Shown: positions 53,660 to 62,039 of the stretch, in pieces
Layout: every line of letters begins with the position of its first letter
How positions within the stretch are numbered: the stretch's first letter is position 1
Source of the DNA: Jeotgalicoccus psychrophilus DSM 19085
Lineage (GTDB): Bacteria > Bacillota > Bacilli > Staphylococcales > Salinicoccaceae
Length of the DNA stretch: 64,000 nucleotides
NCBI RefSeq assembly: GCF_000425845.1
Contig: NZ_AUEF01000001.1
Span: 124,001-188,000, forward strand
Reading direction: 5' to 3'
Notes under the pieces: model-generated
Seen by the model: the letters and a program-made list of their open reading frames with translations, nothing else
Told to the model about the DNA's origin: nothing
Databases searched by the model: none
Made by a program: the position numbers and the translations under genes

Positions 53660-54184
53660 TTAATCCTCCCATGTAATCATGTTTTTTCTTTTAAAGTACT
53701 TCATTATAACACGTTCTATTCTGCGGTTTAAGTAGGTCGCCCAGCCGTCCTTCTCTTTCACAGGCACGACGAGAATACTGTTAATATTCACGCGGTTTGC
53801 GCCGAGAATGTCCGTCATCAGCTGATCGCCTACCATAACAGTGTTTGCTTTTTTCGTACCGAGTATTTTTAAGCCCCGGTGGAAATTGCCGAGCATTGGT
53901 TTTTTTGCAGCAGAGATATACTTAATACCATGCGGTTCTGCAAAACCTGCCACTCTGCTGTCATTGCCATTCGACAGAATAAGCAGTTTTATATTGGAAT
54001 CTTCCAATGTTTTAATCCATTTTAAAACATTGTCATCGGCATCAGCCTCATCAAATGCAACCAGTGTATTATCAAGATCGGTCATAACAGCTTTTATGTT
54101 ATGCGCTTTTAAAAATTCAGGCGTAATGTCTTCATAACGATGAACAAAGTGGCTTGGCATAAATTTATCTTCTATAATTTTCAT
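53660..54184 (-). CDS. yqeG: HAD-superfamily phosphatase YqeG
   Basis: A 174-residue HAD IIIA family phosphatase. Catalytic DLDNTLV is near 37-43, then LILSNG near 70 and VGDQLMTDILGAN near 117. Substrate unknown. GAGGAG lies five bases before the ATG at 54184. It is the head of the yqeG-yqeH-aroE run, whose promoter must lie near the preceding terminator. Confidence 0.92.
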   Translation of the reverse strand: MKIIEDKFMPSHFVHRYEDITPEFLKAHNIKAVMTDLDNTLVAFDEADADDNVLKWIKTLEDSNIKLLILSNGNDSRVAGFAEPHGIKYISAAKKPMLGNFHRGLKILGTKKANTVMVGDQLMTDILGANRVNINSILVVPVKEKDGWATYLNRRIERVIMKYFKRKNMITWED

Positions 54185-54218
54185 AAAATCTCCTCGGAAA
54201 TTAAATTCATATTAACAC

Positions 54219-54249
54219 AAAAAAAGCACCTTAAAATTAAGGTGCGTTT
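54219..54249 (-). terminator. Terminator after the 32-residue membrane peptide gene
   Basis: A 9-bp perfect stem GCACCTTAA/TTAAGGTGC (54226-54234 with 54237-54245) and T7 on the minus strand. Confidence 0.92.
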
Positions 54250-54252
54250 TCT

Positions 54253-54351
54253 TTACTCGATTATTTCAGGATCTTCTGTGTCAGTTTCCGTAAATACAAC
54301 GAAACCGATGACAACCGTTATTACAATTGAAAGGATCATTAAAAATAACAT
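54253..54351 (-). CDS. Small single-helix membrane peptide downstream of mtnN
   Basis: A 32-codon frame that begins with ATG at 54351 and ends with TAA. A full GGAGG five bases before the ATG supports translation. Residues 1-21 (MLFLMILSIVITVVIGFVVF) are one membrane segment, then a short acidic tail with TETDTEDPEIIE. It begins 14 bases after the mtnN stop and is followed four bases later by a strong terminator, so it is a real candidate for the last gene of that transcript. I do not recognise a family. Confidence 0.7.
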   Translation of the reverse strand: MLFLMILSIVITVVIGFVVFTETDTEDPEIIE

Positions 54352-54364
54352 AGTAACCTCCACA

Positions 54365-55075
54365 TCACAGTACTCTTAATAATGATTTTACAACTTCAGA
54401 CGAATGAACACAAGCTTTCGCTAAAAATTCTTCATAATTCATGTCTGCTGATTCATTTGCCGAGTCGCTCATTGAACGGATAATGACAAATGGCGTGTTA
54501 AATTGCCAGCATGTCTGTGCAATACTCGCCGACTCCATATCGACACACATTGCATCCTGGAAGTTCCCTAGAATATGCTCTTTTTTAGCATCGCTGTCGA
54601 TAAATGAATCACCGCTCACAACGAGACCGCTGCTGCCGTTAACTTCATCGTTTAAGGACAGCGCTGCAAGTGATTGTCTGACAAGCATGTCGTCACTTGT
54701 ATATACTGCCGGCATACCAGGCACCTGGCCGTAGCTGTAGCCGAAGTTAGTTGCATCGACATCGTGATGCAGCACTTCAGTCGACACCACCATATCAGTT
54801 ACCTTAAGGTTTTCACCCATCGCCCCCGCAACGCCGGTGTTAATCACGTAATCGATATCGTAACGCTCAAGAAGAAGTGCTGTAATAATACTTGCATTCA
54901 CTTTACCGATACCGGATTGAACGAGTACAATGTTCTGTCCGTTTAAAGTACCTTTATATGCTGTTGTGTGTGCGATTCCTTCTTCTTTTTCCACGAGCAT
55001 TGCATTTTTTAACAGTTCAACTTCCGGCTCCATAGCTCCAATGATGCCAATTGTGTAATTAGTCAATTTTAACAA
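54365..55075 (-). CDS. mtnN: 5'-methylthioadenosine/S-adenosylhomocysteine nucleosidase
   Basis: A 236-residue nucleosidase recycling MTA and SAH (methionine salvage, AI-2 precursor). [14 protein letters not shown] near 9, [13 protein letters not shown] near 52, GVAGAM near 80 and [13 protein letters not shown] near 175 are family motifs. Translation seems to start at TTG (55075 or 55066), overlapping the end of greA; no strong Shine-Dalgarno is visible, suggesting coupling with greA. Confidence 0.95.
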   Translation of the reverse strand: MLKLTNYTIGIIGAMEPEVELLKNAMLVEKEEGIAHTTAYKGTLNGQNIVLVQSGIGKVNASIITALLLERYDIDYVINTGVAGAMGENLKVTDMVVSTEVLHHDVDATNFGYSYGQVPGMPAVYTSDDMLVRQSLAALSLNDEVNGSSGLVVSGDSFIDSDAKKEHILGNFQDAMCVDMESASIAQTCWQFNTPFVIIRSMSDSANESADMNYEEFLAKACVHSSEVVKSLLRVL

Positions 55076-55532
55076 TCTTAACTTTCATATCGCTGCCGTT
55101 CGGTAAAGAAACTTTAACTTCGTCTTTAAGTTTAGAACCGAGCAGTGACTTAGCCATCGGAGATTCATTTGAAATTTTCCCTTCAAATGGATCGGCTTCT
55201 GCGCTTCCGACAATCTGGTAAGATTCTTCATCGCCGTCCGGAATTTCTTTGAATGTTACTGTTTTACCAAGTGCTACAGTTTTGTTATCCCCTGTGTCTT
55301 CGATAATTACAGCGTGTCTGATCATTTCTTCAATTTTCGTAATTTCTTTCTCAACGAAGCCCTGCTCGTCTTTCGCTGCATCGTACTCAGAGTTCTCTGA
55401 AAGGTCTCCGAAACTGCGTGCAACTTTAATTTTTTCTACTACATCAGGTCTTCTAACTGTTTTGTATTCTTCTAAATCTACGTGAAGCTGATCATAACCA
55501 GCTTGTGTCATTGGGTATTCTTTATTTTCCAT
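55059..55532 (-). CDS. greA: Transcription elongation factor GreA
   Basis: A 157-residue cleavage factor rescuing backtracked RNA polymerase. Coiled-coil N-terminal part with [20 protein letters not shown], whose acidic tip contacts the active site, and an FKBP-like C-terminus with [17 protein letters not shown]. It overlaps mtnN by 17 bases and follows udk. Confidence 0.97.
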   Translation of the reverse strand: MENKEYPMTQAGYDQLHVDLEEYKTVRRPDVVEKIKVARSFGDLSENSEYDAAKDEQGFVEKEITKIEEMIRHAVIIEDTGDNKTVALGKTVTFKEIPDGDEESYQIVGSAEADPFEGKISNESPMAKSLLGSKLKDEVKVSLPNGSDMKVKIVKID

Positions 55533-55569
55533 CGTAAATCCTCCGTTATTTAAATTACTTCTTAATAAT

Positions 55570-56190
55570 TTATTCGTTTACCAGCGTGCGTATCTTGGTT
55601 GTAATAATATCTATCGCAACCATATTTTCGCCGCCTTCCGGAATTATTATATCACTGAAGCGCTTTGTCGGCTCGATAAACTGCAGATGCATTGGGCGCA
55701 CCACTGATAAATACTGTTCAATAACTGAATCCATCGAACGTCCGCGTTCTTTAATATCTCTGCTTAAGCGGCGTAAAATACGAATGTCAGAATCTGTATC
55801 GACATATAATTTTACGTCCATAAGATTTCTCAGTTCGTCATTTTCAAGGGCGAAAATACCTTCGATAATAATAACTTCTTTCGGCTCCACAGTGATTGTT
55901 TCACTGCTTCTTGTATGATTTGCATAATCGTACGTGGGAATATCTATCGTGTCACGATTTATCAATTGCTTAATATGTTCAATCAGTAAATCGTTATCAA
56001 AAGCGAATGGATGGTCGTAATTCGTCTGGAGACGTTCTTCCATCGTCTTATCACTTTGATCCTTATAATAATAATCCTGTTCGATTAAAACAATACTGTG
56101 GCCTTTCAGTGATTCCATAATCTTTCTCGTCACTGATGTCTTACCTGAACCGGAACCTCCGGCTATACCGATAATTGTCGGTTTCTCCAT
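55570..56190 (-). CDS. udk: Uridine kinase
   Basis: A 206-residue kinase phosphorylating uridine and cytidine. Walker [14 protein letters not shown] near 9-21, [21 protein letters not shown] and GIFALE motifs are present. The ATG at 56190 gives the family length; a GTG four codons earlier is less likely. Between yrrM and greA, as in B. subtilis. Confidence 0.96.
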   Translation of the reverse strand: MEKPTIIGIAGGSGSGKTSVTRKIMESLKGHSIVLIEQDYYYKDQSDKTMEERLQTNYDHPFAFDNDLLIEHIKQLINRDTIDIPTYDYANHTRSSETITVEPKEVIIIEGIFALENDELRNLMDVKLYVDTDSDIRILRRLSRDIKERGRSMDSVIEQYLSVVRPMHLQFIEPTKRFSDIIIPEGGENMVAIDIITTKIRTLVNE

Positions 56191-56204
56191 TCTGTTACAC
56201 ACCC

Positions 56205-56813
56205 TTAGTAAATTACGAGCAAGCCGTCGCCGACATTTAAAAATGAAGTCGTATACTCGCTGTCTTTCATTGACTGATTAAACGTTCTGACTTTGTCGCG
56301 CAGTTTACGCTTATTTTTATTTTCGACATTGTCATTGGCAATAAGTCCGCGGACAAAAATATTATCGACAATAACTAGAGCATCTTCAGTTAAATATTCT
56401 TTATATTTATTAAAAAATAACTGATTATTCCCTTTTGAAGCATCGATAAAAAGAAAATCAAACTGAGCATTGCCAAGTTCAGCTTCTTTGGCATCCGCTA
56501 AAATCGTTTTAATATTATTACTGTAGTCACTCGCCTCAATATTCTGATTGGCAATATCATGGCTCGCTTCATCTTTTTCAATCGTCGTGACATGAACACC
56601 TTCCGCCGCACTCGCAAAATGCAGAGCACTGTAACCTATAGCGGTACCGATTTCAAGAATATTTTTGACACCTTTAATTGCGATGTACTGTTTTACAACA
56701 TTCAGTGCATCGCTGTCTATTATTGGTACGTGGTTATCAATAGCGTACCTGTGAATAGCAGGGAACAATTCTTCGTTCGTATTCAAATCTCTTACATAGT
56801 TTATAAGTTCCAT
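56205..56813 (-). CDS. yrrM: O-methyltransferase YrrM (TrmR-like)
   Basis: A 202-residue SAM-dependent O-methyltransferase. Motif [17 protein letters not shown] near 53, [11 protein letters not shown] near 117 and IVDNIFVRG near 145 are present. B. subtilis YrrM (TrmR) methylates 5-hydroxyuridine in tRNA wobble position, so this is the probable role. It is followed by udk with a 14-base gap. Confidence 0.9.
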   Translation of the reverse strand: MELINYVRDLNTNEELFPAIHRYAIDNHVPIIDSDALNVVKQYIAIKGVKNILEIGTAIGYSALHFASAAEGVHVTTIEKDEASHDIANQNIEASDYSNNIKTILADAKEAELGNAQFDFLFIDASKGNNQLFFNKYKEYLTEDALVIVDNIFVRGLIANDNVENKNKRKLRDKVRTFNQSMKDSEYTTSFLNVGDGLLVIY

Positions 56814-56828
56814 CTAATCACCATATAC

Positions 56829-56866
56829 AAAAAATACAACTGATAACAAAAGTTATCAGTTGTTCG
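56829..56866 (-). terminator. Terminator after mltG
   Basis: A 12-bp perfect stem ACAACTGATAAC/GTTATCAGTTGT with an AAAA loop, then ATTTTTTG on the minus strand; about 50 bases after the mltG stop and just before the yrrM start. Confidence 0.88.
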
Positions 56867-56915
56867 TCCATTACAAAAGATAGTACCATATTTAGCACTT
56901 TTTGAAAAGAGCCGA

Positions 56916-58043
56916 TTACTGGTTATCTATATATTTTTCTCTGTTTGCCAGATGCTCATCATACGTTTCTGCAAAGTGATTCGTACCTTCACTGTCAGCA
57001 AGGAAATAGAAATAGTTAGTATCCGACGGATTCATCGTGCTTTGCAGTGATTCCTGCCCAGGTGATGCAATCGGCCCCGGTGTTAGTCCGGCATTTAAAT
57101 AAGTGTTATACGGATCTTCAACTTCCAGATCTTCAAACAAGACAACTTCCTGATGTTCGCCGAGTGCATACAGCACTGTCGGGTCAGTCTGCAGCGGCAT
57201 TGCCGGATTCACAGACATACGGTTTAAAAATACACTTGCAATACGCGATCTGTCAGCGAGTGACGTTGCTTCCTCTTCAATAAGAGATGAGAATGTCAGG
57301 AACTCATGGAAAGTCAGGTCTATCGGCTCGCCTTCGTAATCGATAGTGTATTCAGGAATTGATGTGTAGAGACTATAGCTGTTCTGCTGTGTTGCATCCA
57401 GCATATTTCTAACCAGCTGTTTTAAATCAGGCTCTTCAGTCGTAATATCATATGTTGCAGGATATAAATAACCTTCAAGCGGATATTTAATATCCTCAGC
57501 TAAAATTTCATCCGTCAGCATATCAGGGTATTCACCAATCAGCTCCTGAATGAATTCTTCGTCCTCCATCAGGGTCATGAAATCATCCGCTGAAACAGGC
57601 AGGTTGCTTTCAAGCTGTGCAGATATTTCCTGCAGTGTGTAGCCTTCCGGGACTGTTACACGGTGCATCACTTCCTGATATATTGTACCGGATTCAAGTG
57701 TTCTTGCAATCTGTTCGAAGTCCATTGCAGGTGACATTTGGTAAGTCCCTGCCTGATAACTCGAAATACTGTTTAAACGCAAATATAATTCAAACATCGT
57801 ACCATTTTTAACGATGCCCTGTTCTTCAAGAATATCTCCGATATCTCCGGCAGAGTATCCCTGATCAATTGACAGTTCGACTGTTTCTGTCGAATCTTCA
57901 TCCACTGGCTGTAATCCGCCGCGTATGTATAAAAAGGCGGATATAATACCGATAATAATAACAATAAGTAATGCCAGGACGATGAACAGAGTAAGGTACG
58001 ATGAAACATTTTTAGAAAATTTAACATCGTCGTATTTGCTCAT
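56916..58043 (-). CDS. mltG: Endolytic murein transglycosylase MltG
   Basis: A 375-residue membrane-anchored glycan-cleaving enzyme (YceG family) that terminates nascent peptidoglycan strands. One N-terminal helix (about 14-37), a LysM-like region, and the catalytic domain with LEGYLYPATYDI near 190, catalytic Glu in SLIEEEA near 255, and TDPTVLYALGE. It sits downstream of yrzB behind a weak hairpin. Confidence 0.94.
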   Translation of the reverse strand: MSKYDDVKFSKNVSSYLTLFIVLALLIVIIIGIISAFLYIRGGLQPVDEDSTETVELSIDQGYSAGDIGDILEEQGIVKNGTMFELYLRLNSISSYQAGTYQMSPAMDFEQIARTLESGTIYQEVMHRVTVPEGYTLQEISAQLESNLPVSADDFMTLMEDEEFIQELIGEYPDMLTDEILAEDIKYPLEGYLYPATYDITTEEPDLKQLVRNMLDATQQNSYSLYTSIPEYTIDYEGEPIDLTFHEFLTFSSLIEEEATSLADRSRIASVFLNRMSVNPAMPLQTDPTVLYALGEHQEVVLFEDLEVEDPYNTYLNAGLTPGPIASPGQESLQSTMNPSDTNYFYFLADSEGTNHFAETYDEHLANREKYIDNQ

Positions 58044-58059
58044 ATTGTTCTCCTATCTG

Positions 58060-58091
58060 AAAAAATAGCTTCCAATAAGTTATTGGAAGCT
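58060..58091 (-). terminator. Terminator between yrzB and mltG
   Basis: A near-perfect AGCTTCCAATAA/TTATTGGAAGCT inverted repeat (58067-58078 with 58080-58091) with T6 on the minus strand. The central bases must open to form a loop. Confidence 0.85.
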
Positions 58092-58100
58092 TAAATAATT

Positions 58101-58406
58101 TTACTCGTCGTAGTCATCCATCTGAGTGTTGACTACTTCTTCGATCATGTCCCATTCGTCATCAGTCTCAACAGGCAGGAATTTACCGCCGTCTCCATTT
58201 TCGTCAGGTACATTAATCATCGGAATGAGTTCTATGTCTTCTTCGTCATCGCTGAAATTTCCTTCTTCAGCTAAAATAACGTAGTTTTTATCGAAATCCG
58301 GGTGATAAAATTCCAGCATTTTGCGGTAAAGTACTTCTGAACCGTCCTCATCATATAGTGTAAGCAGTTCTTCTTCTTTGTTAAATTCAGTGTTTTCTTC
58401 GCTCAT
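58101..58406 (-). CDS. yrzB: DUF1292 protein YrzB
   Basis: A 101-residue, very acidic soluble protein of the DUF1292 family. Typical core: [32 protein letters not shown]-like start (residues 14-45) and a C-terminal [13 protein letters not shown]. Function unknown. It follows ruvX by two bases in the conserved ireB-ruvX-yrzB order. Confidence 0.9.
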   Translation of the reverse strand: MSEENTEFNKEEELLTLYDEDGSEVLYRKMLEFYHPDFDKNYVILAEEGNFSDDEEDIELIPMINVPDENGDGGKFLPVETDDEWDMIEEVVNTQMDDYDE

Positions 58407-58408
58407 AA

Positions 58409-58840
58409 TTATGCTCCTTTGTGCGGGTTATCTAAGTACCCTTGTAATATAAATACTGCTGCCATCTTGTCGATAACCGCTTTTCTTTTCTTGCGTGATA
58501 AATCTGCTTCCAGCAGAGATCTTTCAGCTGCAACTGTGCTCAGCCGCTCGTCCCACAGAGTTATTTTAACATCTGTGAGTTCAAGCGCAAGTAATTTGAC
58601 GAAATACTGGGATCGCTCCCCGCTTTCGCCGATTGAGTTATTCATGTTTTTCGGGAGTCCGACTACAATTGTATCGACTTCGTTAGCCTTTGCAATCTCG
58701 ACTACCTGATCTATGCCGTAATCCCCGGCATGTGTATTGATTTTAAGCGTTGTAAGTCCTTGAGCTGTCCATCCCAGTGCATCGCTTAAAGCTACACCGA
58801 TTGTTTTTGTACCTAAATCAAGCCCTAAAATTCTAACCAT
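58409..58840 (-). CDS. ruvX: Holliday junction resolvase-like protein RuvX (YqgF)
   Basis: A 143-residue RNase H-fold nuclease (YrrK/YqgF family). N-terminal [16 protein letters not shown] with catalytic Asp, [14 protein letters not shown] near 58 and [11 protein letters not shown] near 100. Family members process pre-16S rRNA and/or Holliday junctions. It overlaps ireB by eight bases. Confidence 0.94.
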   Translation of the reverse strand: MVRILGLDLGTKTIGVALSDALGWTAQGLTTLKINTHAGDYGIDQVVEIAKANEVDTIVVGLPKNMNNSIGESGERSQYFVKLLALELTDVKITLWDERLSTVAAERSLLEADLSRKKRKAVIDKMAAVFILQGYLDNPHKGA

Positions 58841-59096
58841 TTATCTCTTTGGAAACGTAGTTATTAACTAGTACTTCCATTATTTCATCACGTTCAACGT
58901 GGCGAATCTGATTGCGGGCTTCATTATGACGCGGAATATAGGCTGGATCTCCGCTTTGAAGGTAACCGACGAGTTGATTAATAGGATTATAGCCGCGTTC
59001 TTCCAATGTGTTATAAACGTTAGTGAGTACTGCTTTTACGTTTTCTTCTTTACGTTCATCAACACTGAACTTCATTGTTTTATCGAACTGGTCCAC
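58833..59096 (-). CDS. ireB: IreB family regulatory protein (DUF965)
   Basis: An 87-residue helical protein with [35 protein letters not shown] and [10 protein letters not shown], which is diagnostic. In Enterococcus IreB is phosphorylated by the IreK kinase and controls cephalosporin resistance. The GTG at 59096 is eight bases after AGGAG and is preferred over the GTG at 59105. It follows alaS after 58 bases. Confidence 0.93.
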   Translation of the reverse strand: MDQFDKTMKFSVDERKEENVKAVLTNVYNTLEERGYNPINQLVGYLQSGDPAYIPRHNEARNQIRHVERDEIMEVLVNNYVSKEING

Positions 59097-59154
59097 AAAA
59101 AGCACTCCTATTCCTACTTCTGTATTTATTATTAATTATATCATCTTAACTGTG

Positions 59155-61785
59155 CTAAAGAAAATCTTTAATGTACTCGTCAACAAACTGTAATGCTGCT
59201 GTTATACTCTCGATATTTGTTCCGCCGCCCTGGGCCATATCCGGTCTTCCGCCGCCTTTGCCTCCGGCGATATTTGCCATACCTTTCATGATATCCCCTG
59301 CACGGACTTTTCCTGTTAATTCTTTCGGCACAGTAACGACGAGTGATACTTTATCGCCTGTTACTGCAGCAAGCGCTACAATTGCATCCTGATTCTGCGA
59401 TTTGATTAAGTCCATCTGGTCGCGGAGATCTTTAGCATCTTTAGCTTCAACTTCTTTTCTAATGACAGTCACACCGTTTACTTGTGCTGTTGCATCGCTT
59501 AAATCATTCAGTTTTGACTGCTGAAGTTCAGCTTTCAGTTTATCGTAAACATCCTGCAGTTCTTTTTTCTCAGCAAGCAGCTGTGCAACCTTATGTTCAA
59601 CATTGCTGACTTTCGACTTAACTGTAGCCGCAATATTTTCAACAGTCGTTTCATGCTCTTTGTAAATTCCAATTGCATATTTGCTCGTTACAGCCTCGAT
59701 GCGTCTAATACCAGCACCGATTCCGCTCTCAGAAACAATTTTAAAAACGCCGATATCAGCAGTGTTTCTGACGTGAATACCGCCGCACAGCTCAACAGAG
59801 TATTGATCGATATCAACGACACGTACTACGTCGCCGTACTTCTCGCCGAACAAGGCCATAGCCCCTTTTTCTTTCGCTTGTGCGATCGGCATTTCTTCTA
59901 TTGAAACATTTAAGCTTGCATATATTTTTTCATTAACGATATTTTCAATTGTTTCAAGCTGTTCTTCGCTTAACGATTCGAGGTGCGAAAAGTCAAAACG
60001 AAGACGCTCTGCCTGCACGAGTGATCCTGCCTGATTTGCATGTTCACCAATAACATCTTTTAATGCCTGGTGCATTAAGTGAGTTGCCGTATGGTTTTTC
60101 ATGACGAAATTGCGTTTCTCGCTGTTTACTTCGAGCTTATACGTTTCTTTTGCTGTTAAAGTTCCTTCAACAACACGGATAACGTGAACGTTTTGTCCGT
60201 TAGGCGCTTTATAAACATAATCCACTTCAGCTTTGCCGTGTGCATTTGAGATTGTACCTGTATCAGCAATCTGTCCGCCGCTTTCAGCGTAGAAAGGTGT
60301 TTCAGCGAAGATTACTTCTACTGATTCTTCACCTCTATAGTCAGTGACGATTTTATCATTAGAAACGATGTACAACAGACTGCTTTCTGCTGTTTTATTG
60401 TCGTAACCTGTAAATATGCTCGGTTCTGTAATTCCGCGGAATGTTTCCGACTGTACCTGCATTGAGTCTCCTGCTTTACGCGCCTGTCTTGCACGCTGTT
60501 TCTGAGCGGTCATTTCTTCATTGAAAGCCGCTTTATCGACAGTCAGTCCGTCAAGCGCTGCATATTCAACCGTCAGTTCAAATGGGAAACCATATGTGTC
60601 ATAGAGTTTGAATGCATCTTTACCGGCAATTACTTTATCGCCTGACAGTGCATGGTCACGAAGATTCTGGTAAATTTTAATGCCGTCATCAAGCGTCGCA
60701 AGGAAACGGTCTTCTTCACCTTTTACAACATCTTTAATAAATGATGCTTTTTCTTTCACGTTCGGATAAAATCCGCCCATCACATCGCCGACAACATCTA
60801 CAAGGTTATACATAAATGCTTTTTCAATTTTAAGGTCTTTACTGAATCTTACTGCACGGCGGAGTAATCTGCGGAGTACATAGCCGCGCCCTTCGTTTGA
60901 GGGCAGTGCACCGTCAGCAACTGCAAATGTCACAGTTCTGATATGGTCGGAAATCACTTTAAATGCAGTGTCGAGTTCATCAGATTGACCGTATTTCTGT
61001 CCGCTGACTCTTTCTACTTCTTTAATGATTGGTACGAATAAATCTGTATCAAAGTTTGTTTGAGCATCCTGAATTACACTCACTATACGCTCAAGGCCCA
61101 TTCCCGTATCAATATTTTGTTTCGGTAATGGTGTGTAGCTGCCGTCTTTATTATGGTTAAACTCACTGAATACCAGATTCCAGATTTCAAGATAACGTTC
61201 GTTTTCCCCGCCCGGATACATTTCCGCGAGCGGTGTTACTGTGTCATAATGCGCACCGCGGTCATAAAATATTTCACTGTTCGGTCCGCATGGTCCTTCA
61301 CCGATATCCCAGAAGTTGCCCTCGATGCGGATAATGCGCGATTCATCTAGACCGATGACATTCTTCCAAATATTTAATGCATCTGTATCTTCGGGGTGTA
61401 CTGTGACGTACAGTAAATCCGGATCAAATCCAATCCAGTCAGCGTGTGTCAGGAACTCCCAGGCCCGGACGATTGCTTCTTCTTTAAAGTAGTCGCCGAT
61501 AGAAAAGTTTCCGAGCATTTCAAAGAACGTATGGTGCCGTGCTGTGAAACCAACATTTTCAATATCGTTAGTACGGATTGCTTTTTGCGCATTAACAATA
61601 CGCGGATTCTTTGGTACTACACGCCCGTCAAAATATTTCTTCAGTGTAGCAACACCCGAGTTAATCCAAAGAAGTGAATCATCATCGATTGGAACGAGCG
61701 GAGCACTGGGTTCAACCATATGGTCGTGTGCTTTAAAATAATCTAAAAACATCTGACGTACTTCATTGCCTGTTAATTTTTTCAT
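59155..61785 (-). CDS. alaS: Alanyl-tRNA synthetase
   Basis: An 876-residue class II synthetase. Aminoacylation core with VGFTARHHTFFEMLGNFS near 80, an editing domain with zinc-site motifs HTATHLMHQAL near 565 and CGGIHVRNT near 665, a coiled coil around 735, and C-Ala domain with GGKGGGRPDMAQGG near 850. The ATG at 61785 follows AGGAG by eight bases. Expression is controlled by the alanine T-box upstream. Confidence 0.98.
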   Translation of the reverse strand: MKKLTGNEVRQMFLDYFKAHDHMVEPSAPLVPIDDDSLLWINSGVATLKKYFDGRVVPKNPRIVNAQKAIRTNDIENVGFTARHHTFFEMLGNFSIGDYFKEEAIVRAWEFLTHADWIGFDPDLLYVTVHPEDTDALNIWKNVIGLDESRIIRIEGNFWDIGEGPCGPNSEIFYDRGAHYDTVTPLAEMYPGGENERYLEIWNLVFSEFNHNKDGSYTPLPKQNIDTGMGLERIVSVIQDAQTNFDTDLFVPIIKEVERVSGQKYGQSDELDTAFKVISDHIRTVTFAVADGALPSNEGRGYVLRRLLRRAVRFSKDLKIEKAFMYNLVDVVGDVMGGFYPNVKEKASFIKDVVKGEEDRFLATLDDGIKIYQNLRDHALSGDKVIAGKDAFKLYDTYGFPFELTVEYAALDGLTVDKAAFNEEMTAQKQRARQARKAGDSMQVQSETFRGITEPSIFTGYDNKTAESSLLYIVSNDKIVTDYRGEESVEVIFAETPFYAESGGQIADTGTISNAHGKAEVDYVYKAPNGQNVHVIRVVEGTLTAKETYKLEVNSEKRNFVMKNHTATHLMHQALKDVIGEHANQAGSLVQAERLRFDFSHLESLSEEQLETIENIVNEKIYASLNVSIEEMPIAQAKEKGAMALFGEKYGDVVRVVDIDQYSVELCGGIHVRNTADIGVFKIVSESGIGAGIRRIEAVTSKYAIGIYKEHETTVENIAATVKSKVSNVEHKVAQLLAEKKELQDVYDKLKAELQQSKLNDLSDATAQVNGVTVIRKEVEAKDAKDLRDQMDLIKSQNQDAIVALAAVTGDKVSLVVTVPKELTGKVRAGDIMKGMANIAGGKGGGRPDMAQGGGTNIESITAALQFVDEYIKDFL

Positions 61786-61818
61786 CGTTATCACTCCTGT
61801 AATTTTATAAAAGAATAC

Positions 61819-62005
61819 AAAAAAACCGCCCCTTAAGAAAAGGGACGATTGTTACCGCGGTACCACCCAAATTATGACTAAGTCATCACTTTAGCTTGTT
61901 TTAAACTGACTGAAAAACAGCACATATACGGATTATCATTGTTTTCACCAGCCACAATGTCTCTAAAATTAATTACCGCACATTCAAAATTTCAGCTTTT
62001 ATTAA
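61819..62005 (-). promoter_or_regulatory. Alanine T-box riboswitch upstream of alaS
   Basis: Minus-strand T-box GGGTGGTACCGCGG (61855-61868). Stem I has AGAGA (61960-61964) and GGTG, its base can form from CTGAAA/TTTCAG pairing, and a GCT alanine codon at 61919-61921 sits in the specifier position. The terminator (stem 61827-61834 with 61840-61847, then T7) follows. Uncharged tRNA-Ala should promote read-through. Confidence 0.93.
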
Positions 62006-62010
62006 TTGCA

Positions 62011-62039
62011 ATTATAATTTTTTAATCAATTAGTGTCAA
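62011..62039 (-). promoter_or_regulatory. alaS promoter overlapping the recD2 stop codon
   Basis: Consensus TTGACA (62034-62039) and TATAAT (62011-62016) with a 17-bp spacer. The recD2 stop TGA (62036-62038) lies within the -35 box. Confidence 0.92.
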
